The notes under the pieces: model-generated
Told to the model about the DNA's origin: nothing
Seen by the model: only the letters and a program-made list of their open reading frames with translations
The model's database searches: none
Translations under genes and position numbers: made by a program
Assembly (NCBI GenBank): GCA_019118275.1
Contig: DWZH01000083.1
Coordinates: 1 to 60,523, forward strand
Origin: Candidatus Brachybacterium merdavium
GTDB taxonomy: Bacteria > Actinomycetota > Actinomycetes > Actinomycetales > Dermabacteraceae
DNA length: 60,523 nucleotides
Direction: 5' to 3'
Shown: positions 33,484-42,167 of the stretch, in pieces
Layout: each line of letters begins with the position of its first letter
Position numbering within the stretch: the first letter of the stretch is position 1

Positions 33484-34458
33484 TCAGGCCTGGTCGCGCG
33501 GGGTGGCCCGGGGCGCGGGGCCGAGCTCGGCCAGCAGCTGGGTCATCTTCGCGTAGGCCTTGTTGCGGTAGGCGATCAACTCGGCGGAGGTCTCCTGATC
33601 GTAGTCGCCCAGCAGGCCCTGACCGTTCTTGACGCCCTTGTGGCCGGCCGTCACCTGGTCCTTCAGGATCTGCGGGGTCGCCAGGCGCTCACCGTAGGCC
33701 TCCTCGAAGGTCACGAAGCAGTTCGCGTACACGTCCAGGCCGGCCTGGTCGGCGATCGCGAAGGGCCCGAAGAAGCCCAGGCGGAAGCCGAAGGTGGTGC
33801 GCACGATGGTGTCGACGTCCTCGGCGGTGGCCACGCCCTCCTCGACGATGGAGGTGGCCTCCTTCAGCAGGGCGTACTGGAGGCGGTTGAGGACCATGCC
33901 GGGGGTGTCGGCGACCTGCGCGCCCTCGTTGCCGGACTTGGCCAGCAGCTCCTTGACCGCATCGATGGATTCCTGGGTGGTGGCCTCCCCGGCGACCAGC
34001 TCGACGCCGGGGATGAACGGCGCGGGATTGGAGAAGTGGACGGTGAGGAACCTTTCGGGGTTCTTCACCGCGCTGACCAGTTCCTTCACCGGGATGGTGG
34101 AGGTGTTGGTGCCGATGATCGCGTCAGGGCGAGCGTGTTCGGAGATCGTGCCGAGCACCTCGCGCTTGACGTCGACGCGCTCGAAGACGGCCTCCTCGAT
34201 GAAGTCGACGTCCGCGACTGCGTCCTCGATGCTCTTGCCGGCGGAGATGTTCTTGGCGACCAGCTCGGCGCTGCCGGGGGCGAACAGGCCCTGCTCCTCG
34301 AAGTCGCGGGCTTCCTGCTGGAGGCGCTCGAGGGACTTGTCGGCGACGGCGACGTCGACATCGGCGATGGTCACGTCGAAACCGGCGATGGCGAGGACCT
34401 GCGCGATCCCTCCGCCCATGTAGCCGGCGCCGACGATGGTCACGGTGGAGATGGACAT
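33484..34458 (-). CDS. 3-hydroxyacyl-CoA dehydrogenase-like NAD-dependent dehydrogenase
   Basis: The 324-residue protein has the NAD motif VTIVGAGYMGGGIAQVLAIAG (residues 6-26), the catalytic histidine in LTVHFSNPAPFIPGVELVAG near 138-157 and NRLQYALLKEATSIVEEG near 194. These fit the 3-hydroxybutyryl-CoA dehydrogenase fold, which also includes L-gulonate and carnitine dehydrogenases. No CoA-ligase, thiolase or acyl-CoA gene lies nearby, so a free hydroxy-acid substrate is more likely here. It heads the operon that continues with the GntP permease, the acid-sugar kinase and the beta-hydroxyacid dehydrogenase. Its promoter holds a palindrome between -35 and -10 (34561-34589). AAGGAG precedes ATG 34458. 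Confidence 0.85.
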   Translation of the reverse strand: MSISTVTIVGAGYMGGGIAQVLAIAGFDVTIADVDVAVADKSLERLQQEARDFEEQGLFAPGSAELVAKNISAGKSIEDAVADVDFIEEAVFERVDVKREVLGTISEHARPDAIIGTNTSTIPVKELVSAVKNPERFLTVHFSNPAPFIPGVELVAGEATTQESIDAVKELLAKSGNEGAQVADTPGMVLNRLQYALLKEATSIVEEGVATAEDVDTIVRTTFGFRLGFFGPFAIADQAGLDVYANCFVTFEEAYGERLATPQILKDQVTAGHKGVKNGQGLLGDYDQETSAELIAYRNKAYAKMTQLLAELGPAPRATPRDQA

Positions 34459-34560
34459 CAGAGGGACTCCTTCGTCAGTGCGGGGCGCCGCCTCACGAGC
34501 CAGCGCCTATGCCCCGCGCATGCGATCCGAGCCGTGACGTCGGGGCACGTGGACCCCACA

Positions 34561-34589
34561 AGCATACAGATCCTATTGGATCTTGGGAA
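34561..34589 (-). promoter_or_regulatory. Promoter of the 34458-29350 operon with embedded GntR-type operator
   Basis: Read on the minus strand, TTCCCA (34584-34589) and TATGCT (34561-34566) are -35 and -10 candidates with 17-bp spacing. The palindrome AGATCCAATAGGATCT occupies 34568-34583, nearly the whole spacer. A bound protein would exclude RNA polymerase. The palindrome matches those at 38770-38781 and 58005-58018. Confidence 0.7.
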
Positions 34590-34607
34590 CCCTCCTGTTC
34601 GCTGAGG

Positions 34608-36143
34608 TCAGTGCCCTTCATCGGCTCCTGTCTGCACCAGGTCATCACCGATCCCGAGACCCTGACGCGAACGCCCGCGCACGAGGTTGACGACAGCGGG
34701 GACGAGGAGGAGCAGGAACGCCACGATGAGGATGCCGACCGCGGTCGGGCTCGCGAGGACCACCTTCATGAGATCGCCGCCCCCGAGCGCCGAGGACTGC
34801 ACCAGCGCCTTCTCGAACAGGGGGCCGATCACCAGGCCCAGCACCAGCGGGGCGATCGGGAAGTTGATCCGCTTCATGAGGAAGCCGACGACTCCGAACA
34901 CGACGACCACCCAAAGACTGAACGTGTTGTTCGCGACGGCGAACGCGCCGATCAGCGCCGTGAAGATGATGAGCGGATACAGATATGAGTACGGCAGGCG
35001 CAAGAGCTGTGCGAAAACGGGTGCAAGGGGCAGATTCAGCACGAGCAGCAGCAGGTGCCCGATGAGGAACGACACCAGCAGCCCCCAGACGAGCCTCGGC
35101 TCGTCATCGAACAGCAGCGGGCCCGGCGTGATGCCGTAGAGCAGGAACGCACCGAGCAGCACGGCAGTCGTCGCCCCACCCGGGACGCCGAGGACCAGGG
35201 TCGGGATGAATGCGCCGTTCGCTGCAGCGCTGGTGGCTGCGTCCGGTGCTGCGACACCCTCGATGGCTCCCTTCCCCATGGACGCGCGGTGCTTCGAGAA
35301 GCGCTTCTCGGTGCCGTAAGCCAGGAACGAGGCCAGGGTCGACCCCGCGCCCGGCAGGATTCCCAGACCGAAGCCGATCCCCGTCCCGCGGGCCGTGGGC
35401 ATGACGGCTCTCTTGATGTCGTCCTTCGTCAGCAGGAGGTCGCGGAAACGGGCCCGGATCGGCTTCGGCTGCCCCTGTCCCAACTGGTTCAGCACCTCTC
35501 CCAGGGCGAACAAGCCGATCATCACCTCGACGAAGGGGACCCCAGAGAACAGATCCACGCTCCCGAAGGTGTACCTCGCGACCCCGGTGCCCATGTCGAT
35601 GCCGACCGTTCCGAGAAGCACGCCGATGGCGCACATCGCCATCCCGAGCAGGACATTCCCGGAGGAGAACATCGAGATCGTCGCGAAGCCGAGGAGCATG
35701 ATCGCCATGATCTCGACCGGGCCGAACCCGACGGCGATGTCCGCGAAGAACTGTGCGAGCGTGAACAGCAGCAGCACGCTGACGATGGATGCGGTGAACG
35801 CCGAGATGGCGGAGATCGCCAGTGCCTGTCCAGCACGCCCGTTCCGCGCCATCTGGTATCCGTCGAGCGTCGTCACCACGGAGGATGCTTCACCAGGCGT
35901 CGCGATGAGGATCGCGGTGATCGTGGCCCCGTACTGGGAACCGTGATAGATGCCCGCCAGCATGATCAGCGCGGTGAGCGGGTCCAGCGTGAGCGTCAGG
36001 GGAATGAGGATCGCGACGCCGGTCGCTGAACCGAGACCAGGGAGGATCCCGATCACGGTTCCCGCCAGCACCCCGATGAAGCACCACAGGAGGTTCTCGA
36101 GGGACAGCGCGGCCTCGAGCCCCATCACCAGGTTGTCGATCAT
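34608..36143 (-). CDS. tctA: TTT transporter large membrane subunit TctA, system 1
   Basis: The 511-residue protein has about 12 helices and the TctA signatures: GILPGLGSATGVAILIPLT near 33-51, YHGSQYGATITAILIATPGEASSVVTTLDGYQM near 70-102, and LGILPGAGSTLASFLAYGTEK near 260-280. It forms the channel of a sodium- or proton-coupled importer of carboxylates. Start ATG 36143 has AAGGAGG at suitable spacing and overlaps the TctB stop codon (ATGA). It is the last gene of the pdxA2-tctC-tctB-tctA operon, which suggests that the carried acid is the substrate of the kinase/PdxA2 route. Confidence 0.93.
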   Translation of the reverse strand: MIDNLVMGLEAALSLENLLWCFIGVLAGTVIGILPGLGSATGVAILIPLTLTLDPLTALIMLAGIYHGSQYGATITAILIATPGEASSVVTTLDGYQMARNGRAGQALAISAISAFTASIVSVLLLFTLAQFFADIAVGFGPVEIMAIMLLGFATISMFSSGNVLLGMAMCAIGVLLGTVGIDMGTGVARYTFGSVDLFSGVPFVEVMIGLFALGEVLNQLGQGQPKPIRARFRDLLLTKDDIKRAVMPTARGTGIGFGLGILPGAGSTLASFLAYGTEKRFSKHRASMGKGAIEGVAAPDAATSAAANGAFIPTLVLGVPGGATTAVLLGAFLLYGITPGPLLFDDEPRLVWGLLVSFLIGHLLLLVLNLPLAPVFAQLLRLPYSYLYPLIIFTALIGAFAVANNTFSLWVVVVFGVVGFLMKRINFPIAPLVLGLVIGPLFEKALVQSSALGGGDLMKVVLASPTAVGILIVAFLLLLVPAVVNLVRGRSRQGLGIGDDLVQTGADEGH

Positions 36144-36661
36144 GACAGACCTCCTTCGAACACGCCCATCGGGACCGGGACTCGCAGCACCGCCACGAAC
36201 AGTCCCCACGCCACCAGTGCCGCGCCGACCGTCAGGATGAGGGACGGCACGAGGGGTTTGCGTTCGACGCCGATGGTCAGTGCGGCCACGAGCGCGACCA
36301 GCGGGGGAATCAGCCCCACGACAGGCACCAGCAGGACGGCCAGGATGATGAGACCGAACACGACCACGAGCTTCCGCGTGCTGGTCGACTGCTCGCCGGC
36401 CTCATCGTCCACTCCCGAATCGCCGCGGAGAACCGAGCCGACCCGGATCTCCTGGAGCATCAGTGCGAGGCCCAGGACGACGATGATCGCGGCCACTGCA
36501 CGCGGCAGGAATCCCGGCCCCACCTGGTTGCCATAACGAAAGAATTCGTACTGGAACGAGAGGGCGAAGCCCACCGCCCCGAAGACGGAGATGACTCCAT
36601 ACGACACGAGGACACTGCGACGCGCCTGTCTGACGTCGCTGTCCGACTCATTGATGGTCAT
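36140..36661 (-). CDS. tctB: TTT transporter small membrane subunit TctB, system 1
   Basis: The 173-residue protein has four predicted helices, beginning VLVSYGVISVFGAVGFALSF near residue 17, a GPGFLPR motif near 49 typical of TctB, and a short hydrophilic loop (DSGVDDEAGEQST) between helices 2 and 3. It overlaps both neighbours by ATGA. The longer frame upstream of 36661 is a shadow inside tctC. Confidence 0.9.
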   Translation of the reverse strand: MTINESDSDVRQARRSVLVSYGVISVFGAVGFALSFQYEFFRYGNQVGPGFLPRAVAAIIVVLGLALMLQEIRVGSVLRGDSGVDDEAGEQSTSTRKLVVVFGLIILAVLLVPVVGLIPPLVALVAALTIGVERKPLVPSLILTVGAALVAWGLFVAVLRVPVPMGVFEGGLS

Positions 36662-37632
36662 TGGAAGTACTCCCGGATCTCCGCGTCGTGCTCGTCGAGA
36701 TAGGCGGCGAATTCGTCGCCGTAGAGCTGCTTCTCTATGAGCAGGTCGTCCTCGATGTACTCGTGGTAGACATCGGTCTCCGTGGCTTTCTGGAACTCTT
36801 GGATCCAGAACTCCTGTGCGGCCTCTGAGATGTTCGGCGGCGCCAGCACGCCTCGCCACAGCACGACAGTCCCGTCGATGCCCTGCTCCTCAGCGGTTTC
36901 CACATTGCCCAGGACGTCGTCATCGAACCGCTCCTCGCTGAAGGTGCAGAGAGCCTTCAGGTCACCGCTTTCGACGTAGGGCTTGGCTGAGGCAGCACTG
37001 GCCGGGGCCGCCTCGATCTGGTCGCCGAGAAGAGCCGTCATCACCTCGCCGGTCGAGCCGTAGGGCACCTTGTTCGCCTGCATGCCTGCCTGCTCGAGAT
37101 GATGGATCGCCATGCCGTCGGCGCCGTACGTCCCACTGTTGCCGATCGCCAGGTCAGTGGTGCTCGCCAGGTCAGCGCAGGTGTTCAGGTCCGAATCCGC
37201 AGGGGCCACGATCATGCGGGAGTCCTCTCCGAACAGAGCGATCGGCGTGAAGTCCTCGTAAGTCCACGGGACTTCGACACCTTCCTGGAGGGGCAGCGTG
37301 TTGATCGCGCTCTCCGCCTTCACCAGGTTGCCGGGTTCTCCGTCGAGACCGTAGAAGTAGGACCAGCCGACGGCTCCCCCACCGCCTTCGCGGTTCTCGA
37401 CCACGGTGTTGTACCCCTCGGCGTTCTCATTGATCGCTTCGGACATGACGCGCATGGCCCTGTCGCTCCCTCCACCAGGAGCCATGGCGACGACCATCTT
37501 GACGGTGCCCGAAGGGTGGTATTCGCCGTTCTCTTCGATGTCTTCCCCTTGTCCCTGGCCGCCTTGGGTGCAGCCGGCGAGAAGCAGGGCGCCCGTCGCC
37601 ATCGCGGCGATGCATCGTGCGCGTGACCTCAT
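36658..37632 (-). CDS. tctC: TTT substrate-binding lipoprotein TctC, system 1
   Basis: The 324-residue product has a lipoprotein signal with lipobox LLAGC near residue 19-20 and the TctC ligand-binding motif VVAMAPGGGSDRAMRVM near 47-63, whose glycine and aspartate side bind the substrate carboxylate. Other marks are AIGNSGTYGADGMAIHHLEQ near 150. It captures the external acid for TctA/TctB. ATG 37632 has AAAGGAA upstream, 82 bases after the pdxA2 stop. Confidence 0.92.
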   Translation of the reverse strand: MRSRARCIAAMATGALLLAGCTQGGQGQGEDIEENGEYHPSGTVKMVVAMAPGGGSDRAMRVMSEAINENAEGYNTVVENREGGGGAVGWSYFYGLDGEPGNLVKAESAINTLPLQEGVEVPWTYEDFTPIALFGEDSRMIVAPADSDLNTCADLASTTDLAIGNSGTYGADGMAIHHLEQAGMQANKVPYGSTGEVMTALLGDQIEAAPASAASAKPYVESGDLKALCTFSEERFDDDVLGNVETAEEQGIDGTVVLWRGVLAPPNISEAAQEFWIQEFQKATETDVYHEYIEDDLLIEKQLYGDEFAAYLDEHDAEIREYFQ

Positions 37633-37714
37633 TGTCGTTCCTTTCAGGTGGCGGAGTTTCGGGGCCGATCGGCGCGCTATTGCGACGGTCGGCCCCGCAG
37701 GGTCCCGCCCGATG

Positions 37715-38713
37715 TCATGCGCGGGTGCGCTCCGCTGTCTGCGTTCCCAGGCCGACCGCGATATCCAATGCACGCTGGCTCGGGCCGAGGTGGGCCTTGT
37801 TCATTCCAACGATCTCGTAGGCCGTCCCGTGCGCCGGGGTGGCGATCGGGACCGGCAGCCCGCCCTGCACGGTCACGCCTTGGTCGAAGCCCATCAGCTT
37901 GAGAGCGATCTGACCCTGGTCGTGATACATCGTGACCACGCCGTCGAACTCTCCGTCACGCGCCTTGATGAACAGGGTGTCGCTCGGAAAAGGACCTGTG
38001 ACCTCGATGCCGTCGACGTCGCGGGCGAGCTCGACGCCGGGAGCGATGTGGTCGATCTCCTCCCGGCCGAACTGACCGTTCTCACCGGCATGGGGGTTCA
38101 GGGCTGCGACGGCGATCCGGGGTGTCTCGACGCCCGTGCCAAGCACTACGGAGTGGAGCAGGCGGATCGCGTGCCGAACCCGGTCGGCACTGATGTGCTG
38201 AGCGACCTCGGAGATCGGGATGTGCGAGGTGACCCGTGAGGTGGTCAGACCCGGGATGAAATTCAGCTCGCTGGTGAAGCCATCGAACTCCAGCTCCTTG
38301 GCGAACCAGCGCAGCTCGTCCTCCTCATGCATTCCCGCGAGGTGGAGTGAGGTCTTGTTCAGGGGCAGGAACATGATCGAATCCGCGTCACCGTCGCGGG
38401 ACATGGCCAGAGCCTTCTCGAGGTCTTTCATGACTCTCGCTCCGGCATCGACCGACGTCTCGCGAATGGGGACCTCGATGTCCTGGAGCGGTGAGCCGAC
38501 CAGGTGGACGGCCCCGGTCTGCGGTTCGTCCGCGACCGGGATGCTCACTCCCGCCGCATCACAGGCACGGTCGAACTCGTCGTGCGAGACGAGTGCGGAG
38601 ATCCGTGCCTTCTCGAGATTGCTGGACTCTGCGAGGAGTCGAACAGCGAGCTCGGGTCCGATCCCGGAGAAGTCGCCGAAGGTCAGTGCGATACGTGGTG
38701 CGGCTGTGGGCAT
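37715..38713 (-). CDS. PdxA2-type 4-phospho-tetronate dehydrogenase (PdxA family)
   Basis: The 332-residue protein is of the PdxA family, with ALTFGDFSGIGPELAVRLL at the start, the metal-site region TSHIPISEVAQHI near 180, AALNPHAGENGQFGREE near 225, and YHDQGQIALKLMGFDQGVTV near 265. Classical PdxA makes pyridoxal precursor from 4-phosphohydroxy-threonine. No other B6 gene is here, and the operon continues into a TTT importer near an acid-sugar kinase, so PdxA2 is the better call. PdxA2 oxidises and decarboxylates D-threonate- or D-erythronate-4-phosphate to DHAP. Two ATGs are adjacent; 38713 has AGAGG at 6 bases, 38716 only at 3. Operator candidate at 38770-38781. Confidence 0.85.
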   Translation of the reverse strand: MPTAAPRIALTFGDFSGIGPELAVRLLAESSNLEKARISALVSHDEFDRACDAAGVSIPVADEPQTGAVHLVGSPLQDIEVPIRETSVDAGARVMKDLEKALAMSRDGDADSIMFLPLNKTSLHLAGMHEEDELRWFAKELEFDGFTSELNFIPGLTTSRVTSHIPISEVAQHISADRVRHAIRLLHSVVLGTGVETPRIAVAALNPHAGENGQFGREEIDHIAPGVELARDVDGIEVTGPFPSDTLFIKARDGEFDGVVTMYHDQGQIALKLMGFDQGVTVQGGLPVPIATPAHGTAYEIVGMNKAHLGPSQRALDIAVGLGTQTAERTRA

Positions 38714-39164
38714 CATCGTCCTCTTCCGTGGTCGGCCGTGGGCGGTGAGTCCTCGGAACTACGGCCAATATCAAATAGGATCGAGGACAACCCTACTAGC
38801 CCGGAGCGTCGAGTCAAGGGGACTAATCAGGCATCTTCGGGCAACATTTGGCGGTCTGGCCAGCGACATCCTGGAGGACAGGAGCGATCGCCGATTCCCG
38901 CGGCTGCAAGGGCTCGGGCTACTTGCTGGCTGCCCTGGCTATGTTTCGTCGATGCTCGGTGACGGGGAACGCCGAGACGATGGTGACGACCCCGTTCTTC
39001 CCATCGAGCTGCCGACGGCGGCAGCAACAGCAGCCGGTGCAGCCGAGCTGCTGGCTCCTCCCCCGCGGCGAGCTCCATCGGGGTGCGCACCGGTGACTAC
39101 GATGACCAGCAGCACCTCGGGGCCGATGTCGCCCGCGTACGTGCGGAAAGGGTCGTGAGTCGAC
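38714..39164. promoter_or_regulatory. Intergenic region between pdxA2 and the K+ channel gene
   Basis: This 451-bp gap separates the divergent genes. On the minus strand ATCCTATTTGAT (38770-38781) lies 55 bases before pdxA2 and matches the operator at 34570-34581 in 11 of 12 positions. The part from about 38850 to 39130 is GC-rich with several short open frames, none with a convincing start or family resemblance. A GGAAAGGG at 39145-39152 is the probable ribosome binding site of the channel gene. Confidence 0.6.
38770..38781 (-). promoter_or_regulatory. GntR-type operator candidate upstream of pdxA2-tctCBA
   Basis: ATCCTATTTGAT on the minus strand differs from the ATCCTATTGGAT site at 34570-34581 at one position. 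It lies in an AT-rich patch 57 bases before the start codon. It links the pdxA2 operon to the acid-sugar kinase operon. Confidence 0.6.
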
Positions 39165-40874
39165 GTGGTGGTCAGAGCGGGTCGCTCGCAGGACTCGAAG
39201 TCGTCGGAACTGCGGCAAGGCTCATGGCTGCTGCTGTGGATCTTCCTGGGCGGGATCGCGCTGGTGGGCGTCTACAGCGCGCTCTTCCTTGTCCTCATGG
39301 CGCGGGAGGGGCAATCCCACAGCTGGGCCAGCTCTCTCTACTGGACCATCACCACGATGTCCACGGTCGGCTACGGGGACATCACATTCACCTCCGACCT
39401 GGGGCGCCTCTTCTCGATGTTGGTGCTGCTCAGCGGCATCGTCCTGTTCGTGGTGCTCCTGCCGTTCACGGTCATCCAGCTCATCGTCGAGCCCTGGATG
39501 GATCGGCGGGAAGCGGTGCGAGCGCCGCGCAGGGTGCCGGCGAGCCTGGAGGGACACATCATCCTGGTCGGGCTCGACGTCGTCACGCAGAGCCTGGTCA
39601 GGCGGGCGACACGCTCTCAGAGACCGACGGTGGTGCTCGTGGACGATGTGGCTCGCGCGAGACGGCTGCACGACGAGGGCTACCGAGCGATGGTGGGACC
39701 GCTCGACTCACCGGACACCTACCGCAGGGCAGGGGTGGACAGGGCGGTGATGGTGGCCTCGCCGCAAGCGGACACCACCAATACCAACGTCGCGTTCACG
39801 GTCCGCCAGGTCGACAAGGACGTCGTCATCGCCGTCACCGCGCAGCAGAAGGCCTCGGTGGATGTTCTGGAGCTCGCCGGAGCCGACCACGTGCTCCAGC
39901 TCGCCCCCACTCTGGGCCGAGAGCTGGCCGACCGGGTTCTCGGCACCACGGGACGCCCGCACGTGATCGGCAGCTTCGGCGAGACGCAGATCGCCGAAGG
40001 CGCTGCCCGCGGCACACCCGTGGTCGGCCTGACCCTCGCTGAGGCTCAGCGACAGATGCACCCCCGGGTGCGCATCCTCGCGATCATGCGTCTGGGGAGC
40101 CTGCGACCTCTGACGGACGACGAGACGATCGACGAGAAGACAACCTTGATCCTCGCCGCGACCATGCAGGACCTCGATGCCTATGGCGCCGAGTTCGGGA
40201 AGAGCCCGGAGGCGGAACGCCCCGTGCTGATCCTGGGTGGTGGCAAGGTCGGGCAGGCCGCCGCCCAGGAGCTCGCCCGGATCGAGGTCCCATACACCAT
40301 CGTCGAGAGCGTCCCGGGGAAGGTGCCCTCGCACCTGAACGTGGTGGAGGGCGACGCCGGCGATCACGAGACCCTCCGGTCGGCCGGACTCGATGAGGCC
40401 TCTGCAGTGCTGGTGGCCACGCCCGATGACGACCTCAACGTCTATCTGACCCTCTACTGCCGACGACTGCGTCCCGAGCTGCAGGTCATCACCCGGGCCA
40501 CCTATGAACGCAACGTCGCCACCCAGTACCGTGCAGGCGCCGACAGCGTCCTGTCCTACGCGACGATCGGAGCGACCGCCCTATGGAACCAGGTCGGGCT
40601 CGATCATCGCGTCGTCATCGCCGAAGGAAATGAGCTGTTCCCGGTGCCCATCCCGCGGTCCCTCGCGGGCACCGCCCTGCCCAGCCGCCGCGTCTACGAC
40701 GAGACCGGTTGCCGCATCGTCGCTGTCACCGACTCCGAACGGACCCTGCTGCCGAACCTCGAACAGATCCCGAGCAGGCCCGGCGACGAGCTGTTGCTGC
40801 TGCTCGGTGACCGGCACTCGGAACGGGCCTTCCGCAGGAAGTATCCCCAGCGGAAGGCCCCGCACCCGCGGTGA
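39165..40874 (+). CDS. Two-helix potassium channel with tandem RCK (TrkA-N/TrkA-C) domains
   Basis: The 569-residue protein has helix 1 at about residues 20-45, a pore loop with the K+ selectivity filter TVGYGD at residues 67-72, and helix 2 at about 81-108. Two RCK units follow (131-340 and 352-560). The first Rossmann strand reads HIILVGLDVVTQ and lacks GxGxxG; the second has an intact GGGKVG (358-363). The second RCK probably keeps nucleotide gating while the first is structural. TrkA-C subdomains lie near 265-335 and 490-560. It is probably a K+ efflux or uptake channel in the membrane. Start GTG 39165 is 12 bases from GGAAAGGG; GTG 39168 is equally possible. No link with the catabolic genes is seen. 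Confidence 0.9.
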   Translation: MVVRAGRSQDSKSSELRQGSWLLLWIFLGGIALVGVYSALFLVLMAREGQSHSWASSLYWTITTMSTVGYGDITFTSDLGRLFSMLVLLSGIVLFVVLLPFTVIQLIVEPWMDRREAVRAPRRVPASLEGHIILVGLDVVTQSLVRRATRSQRPTVVLVDDVARARRLHDEGYRAMVGPLDSPDTYRRAGVDRAVMVASPQADTTNTNVAFTVRQVDKDVVIAVTAQQKASVDVLELAGADHVLQLAPTLGRELADRVLGTTGRPHVIGSFGETQIAEGAARGTPVVGLTLAEAQRQMHPRVRILAIMRLGSLRPLTDDETIDEKTTLILAATMQDLDAYGAEFGKSPEAERPVLILGGGKVGQAAAQELARIEVPYTIVESVPGKVPSHLNVVEGDAGDHETLRSAGLDEASAVLVATPDDDLNVYLTLYCRRLRPELQVITRATYERNVATQYRAGADSVLSYATIGATALWNQVGLDHRVVIAEGNELFPVPIPRSLAGTALPSRRVYDETGCRIVAVTDSERTLLPNLEQIPSRPGDELLLLLGDRHSERAFRRKYPQRKAPHPR

Positions 40875-40886
40875 GAGCCGAGGGCT

Positions 40887-40941
40887 CCGTGCGGGCCCGG
40901 CCCCTGGCGTCGTCGACACCGTGCGGGCCCGGCCCCTGGCG
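40887..40941. repeat. 23-bp direct repeat, two copies at 32-bp period
   Basis: The segment 40887-40909, with core GTGCGGGCCCGGCCCC, is repeated exactly at 40919-40941. A degraded third start (GTGCGGGC) occurs near 40953. The unit contains the palindrome CGGGCCCG. It fills the gap between the convergent channel and rhamnonate dehydratase genes and may be a relic of slippage or a terminator region. Confidence 0.75.
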
Positions 40942-40979
40942 AAGTCGGCTCAGTGCGGGCATGGCGCCGTGGGCAGGTG

Positions 40980-42167
40980 TCAATGCGTGAACGGGCGCCT
41001 CCGAGGGGTCTCCGGATTGAATTCGACACCGAAACCGGGGGTGTCGGGCACGCGGATCTTCCCGTCCTCGGGCACCGGCTCGCCCAGCAGCATCGGCGAG
41101 AACATCGGCACGACCTCCTCAGCCGTCGGATGCATCATCAGGAATTCGCTGAACGGGCTGTTGGTGCGGGTGATCACAAAGTGGTACGAGTACACCGAGG
41201 AGCCGTGCGGCACCACCATCGCCCCATGGGCGTCGGCGAGCGCGGAGATCTTGATCAGCTCGGTGATCCCTCCGCACCAGCCCACGTCAGGCTGGATGAT
41301 GTCGGCGGCGCCCATCTCCAGCAGCTGGCGGAAGCCCCACCGGGTGGCTTCGTGCTCACCGGTGGTGATCAGCATGCCCGGGGGGACGTTCCGGCGCAGC
41401 TGCTGATAGCCCCAGTAGTCGTCGGGGATCAGGGCCTCCTCGAGCCAGCGCAGCCCGTAGTCGTGGGCGCGGTGGGCAAGACGGGTCGCGTAGTCCACGT
41501 CCAGTGACATCCAGCAGTCGTACATCAGCCAGAAGTCGTCGCCGACCCGCTCGCGCATATCGGCCAGCAGCTCGATGTTCTCGGCCATGCCCTCCTCACC
41601 GTGGGCGGGGCCGTGGTGCAGCGGCATCTTGCCGCCGATGAAACCCAGCTCCTTGGCGATGTCGGGCCGCGCGCCGGTGGCGTACATGGTCAGCTCCTCG
41701 CGCACCGGTCCGCCCAGCAGGGCGTAGACCGGCTCCTGGCGCAGGCGCCCCAGCAGGTCGTACAACGCCAGGTCGACTGCGCTGATCGTGTTCAGGACGA
41801 TCCCGCGGCGGCCGTAGAACAGGGTCGAGCGGTACATCTGGTCCCAGATCCGCTCGATGTCGGTGACCTTGGCCCCCTCGAGAAAGCGCGCCAGGTGCTT
41901 CTCGACGATCCAGGCGCCGAGGTCGCCGCCGGTGGAGACGGCGAAGCCGACGGTGCCGTCATCGGCCTCGATCTCGACCATCAGCGTGCCCAGCACGTTC
42001 AGGCCGAAGGACTGCCGCGACCGGGCGTACTCGGGGTAGATCGACATCGGGGTGGCGATGTGGTCGTCGATCCAGTGATCGGCGCCCTGGTCGTGGTAGT
42101 CCGCGCCGCCGCCGGTGACGGTGTAGGCGCGCACGTGGGCGATGGTGCGGGTGTGGGTGGCGTTCAT
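40980..42167 (-). CDS. rhmD: L-rhamnonate dehydratase (enolase superfamily, RhmD)
   Basis: The 395-residue protein resembles E. coli RhmD over its length: [20 protein letters not shown] near 21-40, [42 protein letters not shown] near 165-187, and the C-terminal [10 protein letters not shown]. Enolase-superfamily metal ligands are Asp in LMYDCWMS near 215, Glu in WLEEAL near 241 and Glu in [10 protein letters not shown] near 269; the catalytic histidine is in VPHGSSVYS near 318. It dehydrates L-rhamnonate to 2-keto-3-deoxy-L-rhamnonate in the non-phosphorylated rhamnose pathway. It overlaps the dehydrogenase gene by ATGA. Confidence 0.95.
   Translation of the reverse strand: MNATHTRTIAHVRAYTVTGGGADYHDQGADHWIDDHIATPMSIYPEYARSRQSFGLNVLGTLMVEIEADDGTVGFAVSTGGDLGAWIVEKHLARFLEGAKVTDIERIWDQMYRSTLFYGRRGIVLNTISAVDLALYDLLGRLRQEPVYALLGGPVREELTMYATGARPDIAKELGFIGGKMPLHHGPAHGEEGMAENIELLADMRERVGDDFWLMYDCWMSLDVDYATRLAHRAHDYGLRWLEEALIPDDYWGYQQLRRNVPPGMLITTGEHEATRWGFRQLLEMGAADIIQPDVGWCGGITELIKISALADAHGAMVVPHGSSVYSYHFVITRTNSPFSEFLMMHPTAEEVVPMFSPMLLGEPVPEDGKIRVPDTPGFGVEFNPETPRRRPFTH

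Noticed and set aside
37715-38713. Reading the PdxA-family gene as a pyridoxine biosynthesis gene
   Set aside because: No other vitamin B6 gene is present, and the gene is in an operon with a TTT importer near an acid-sugar kinase, which fits PdxA2.
38848-39096. A small 82-residue plus-strand open frame before the K+ channel gene
   Set aside because: No ribosome binding site, no recognisable motif and cysteine/arginine-rich composition; treated as non-coding.
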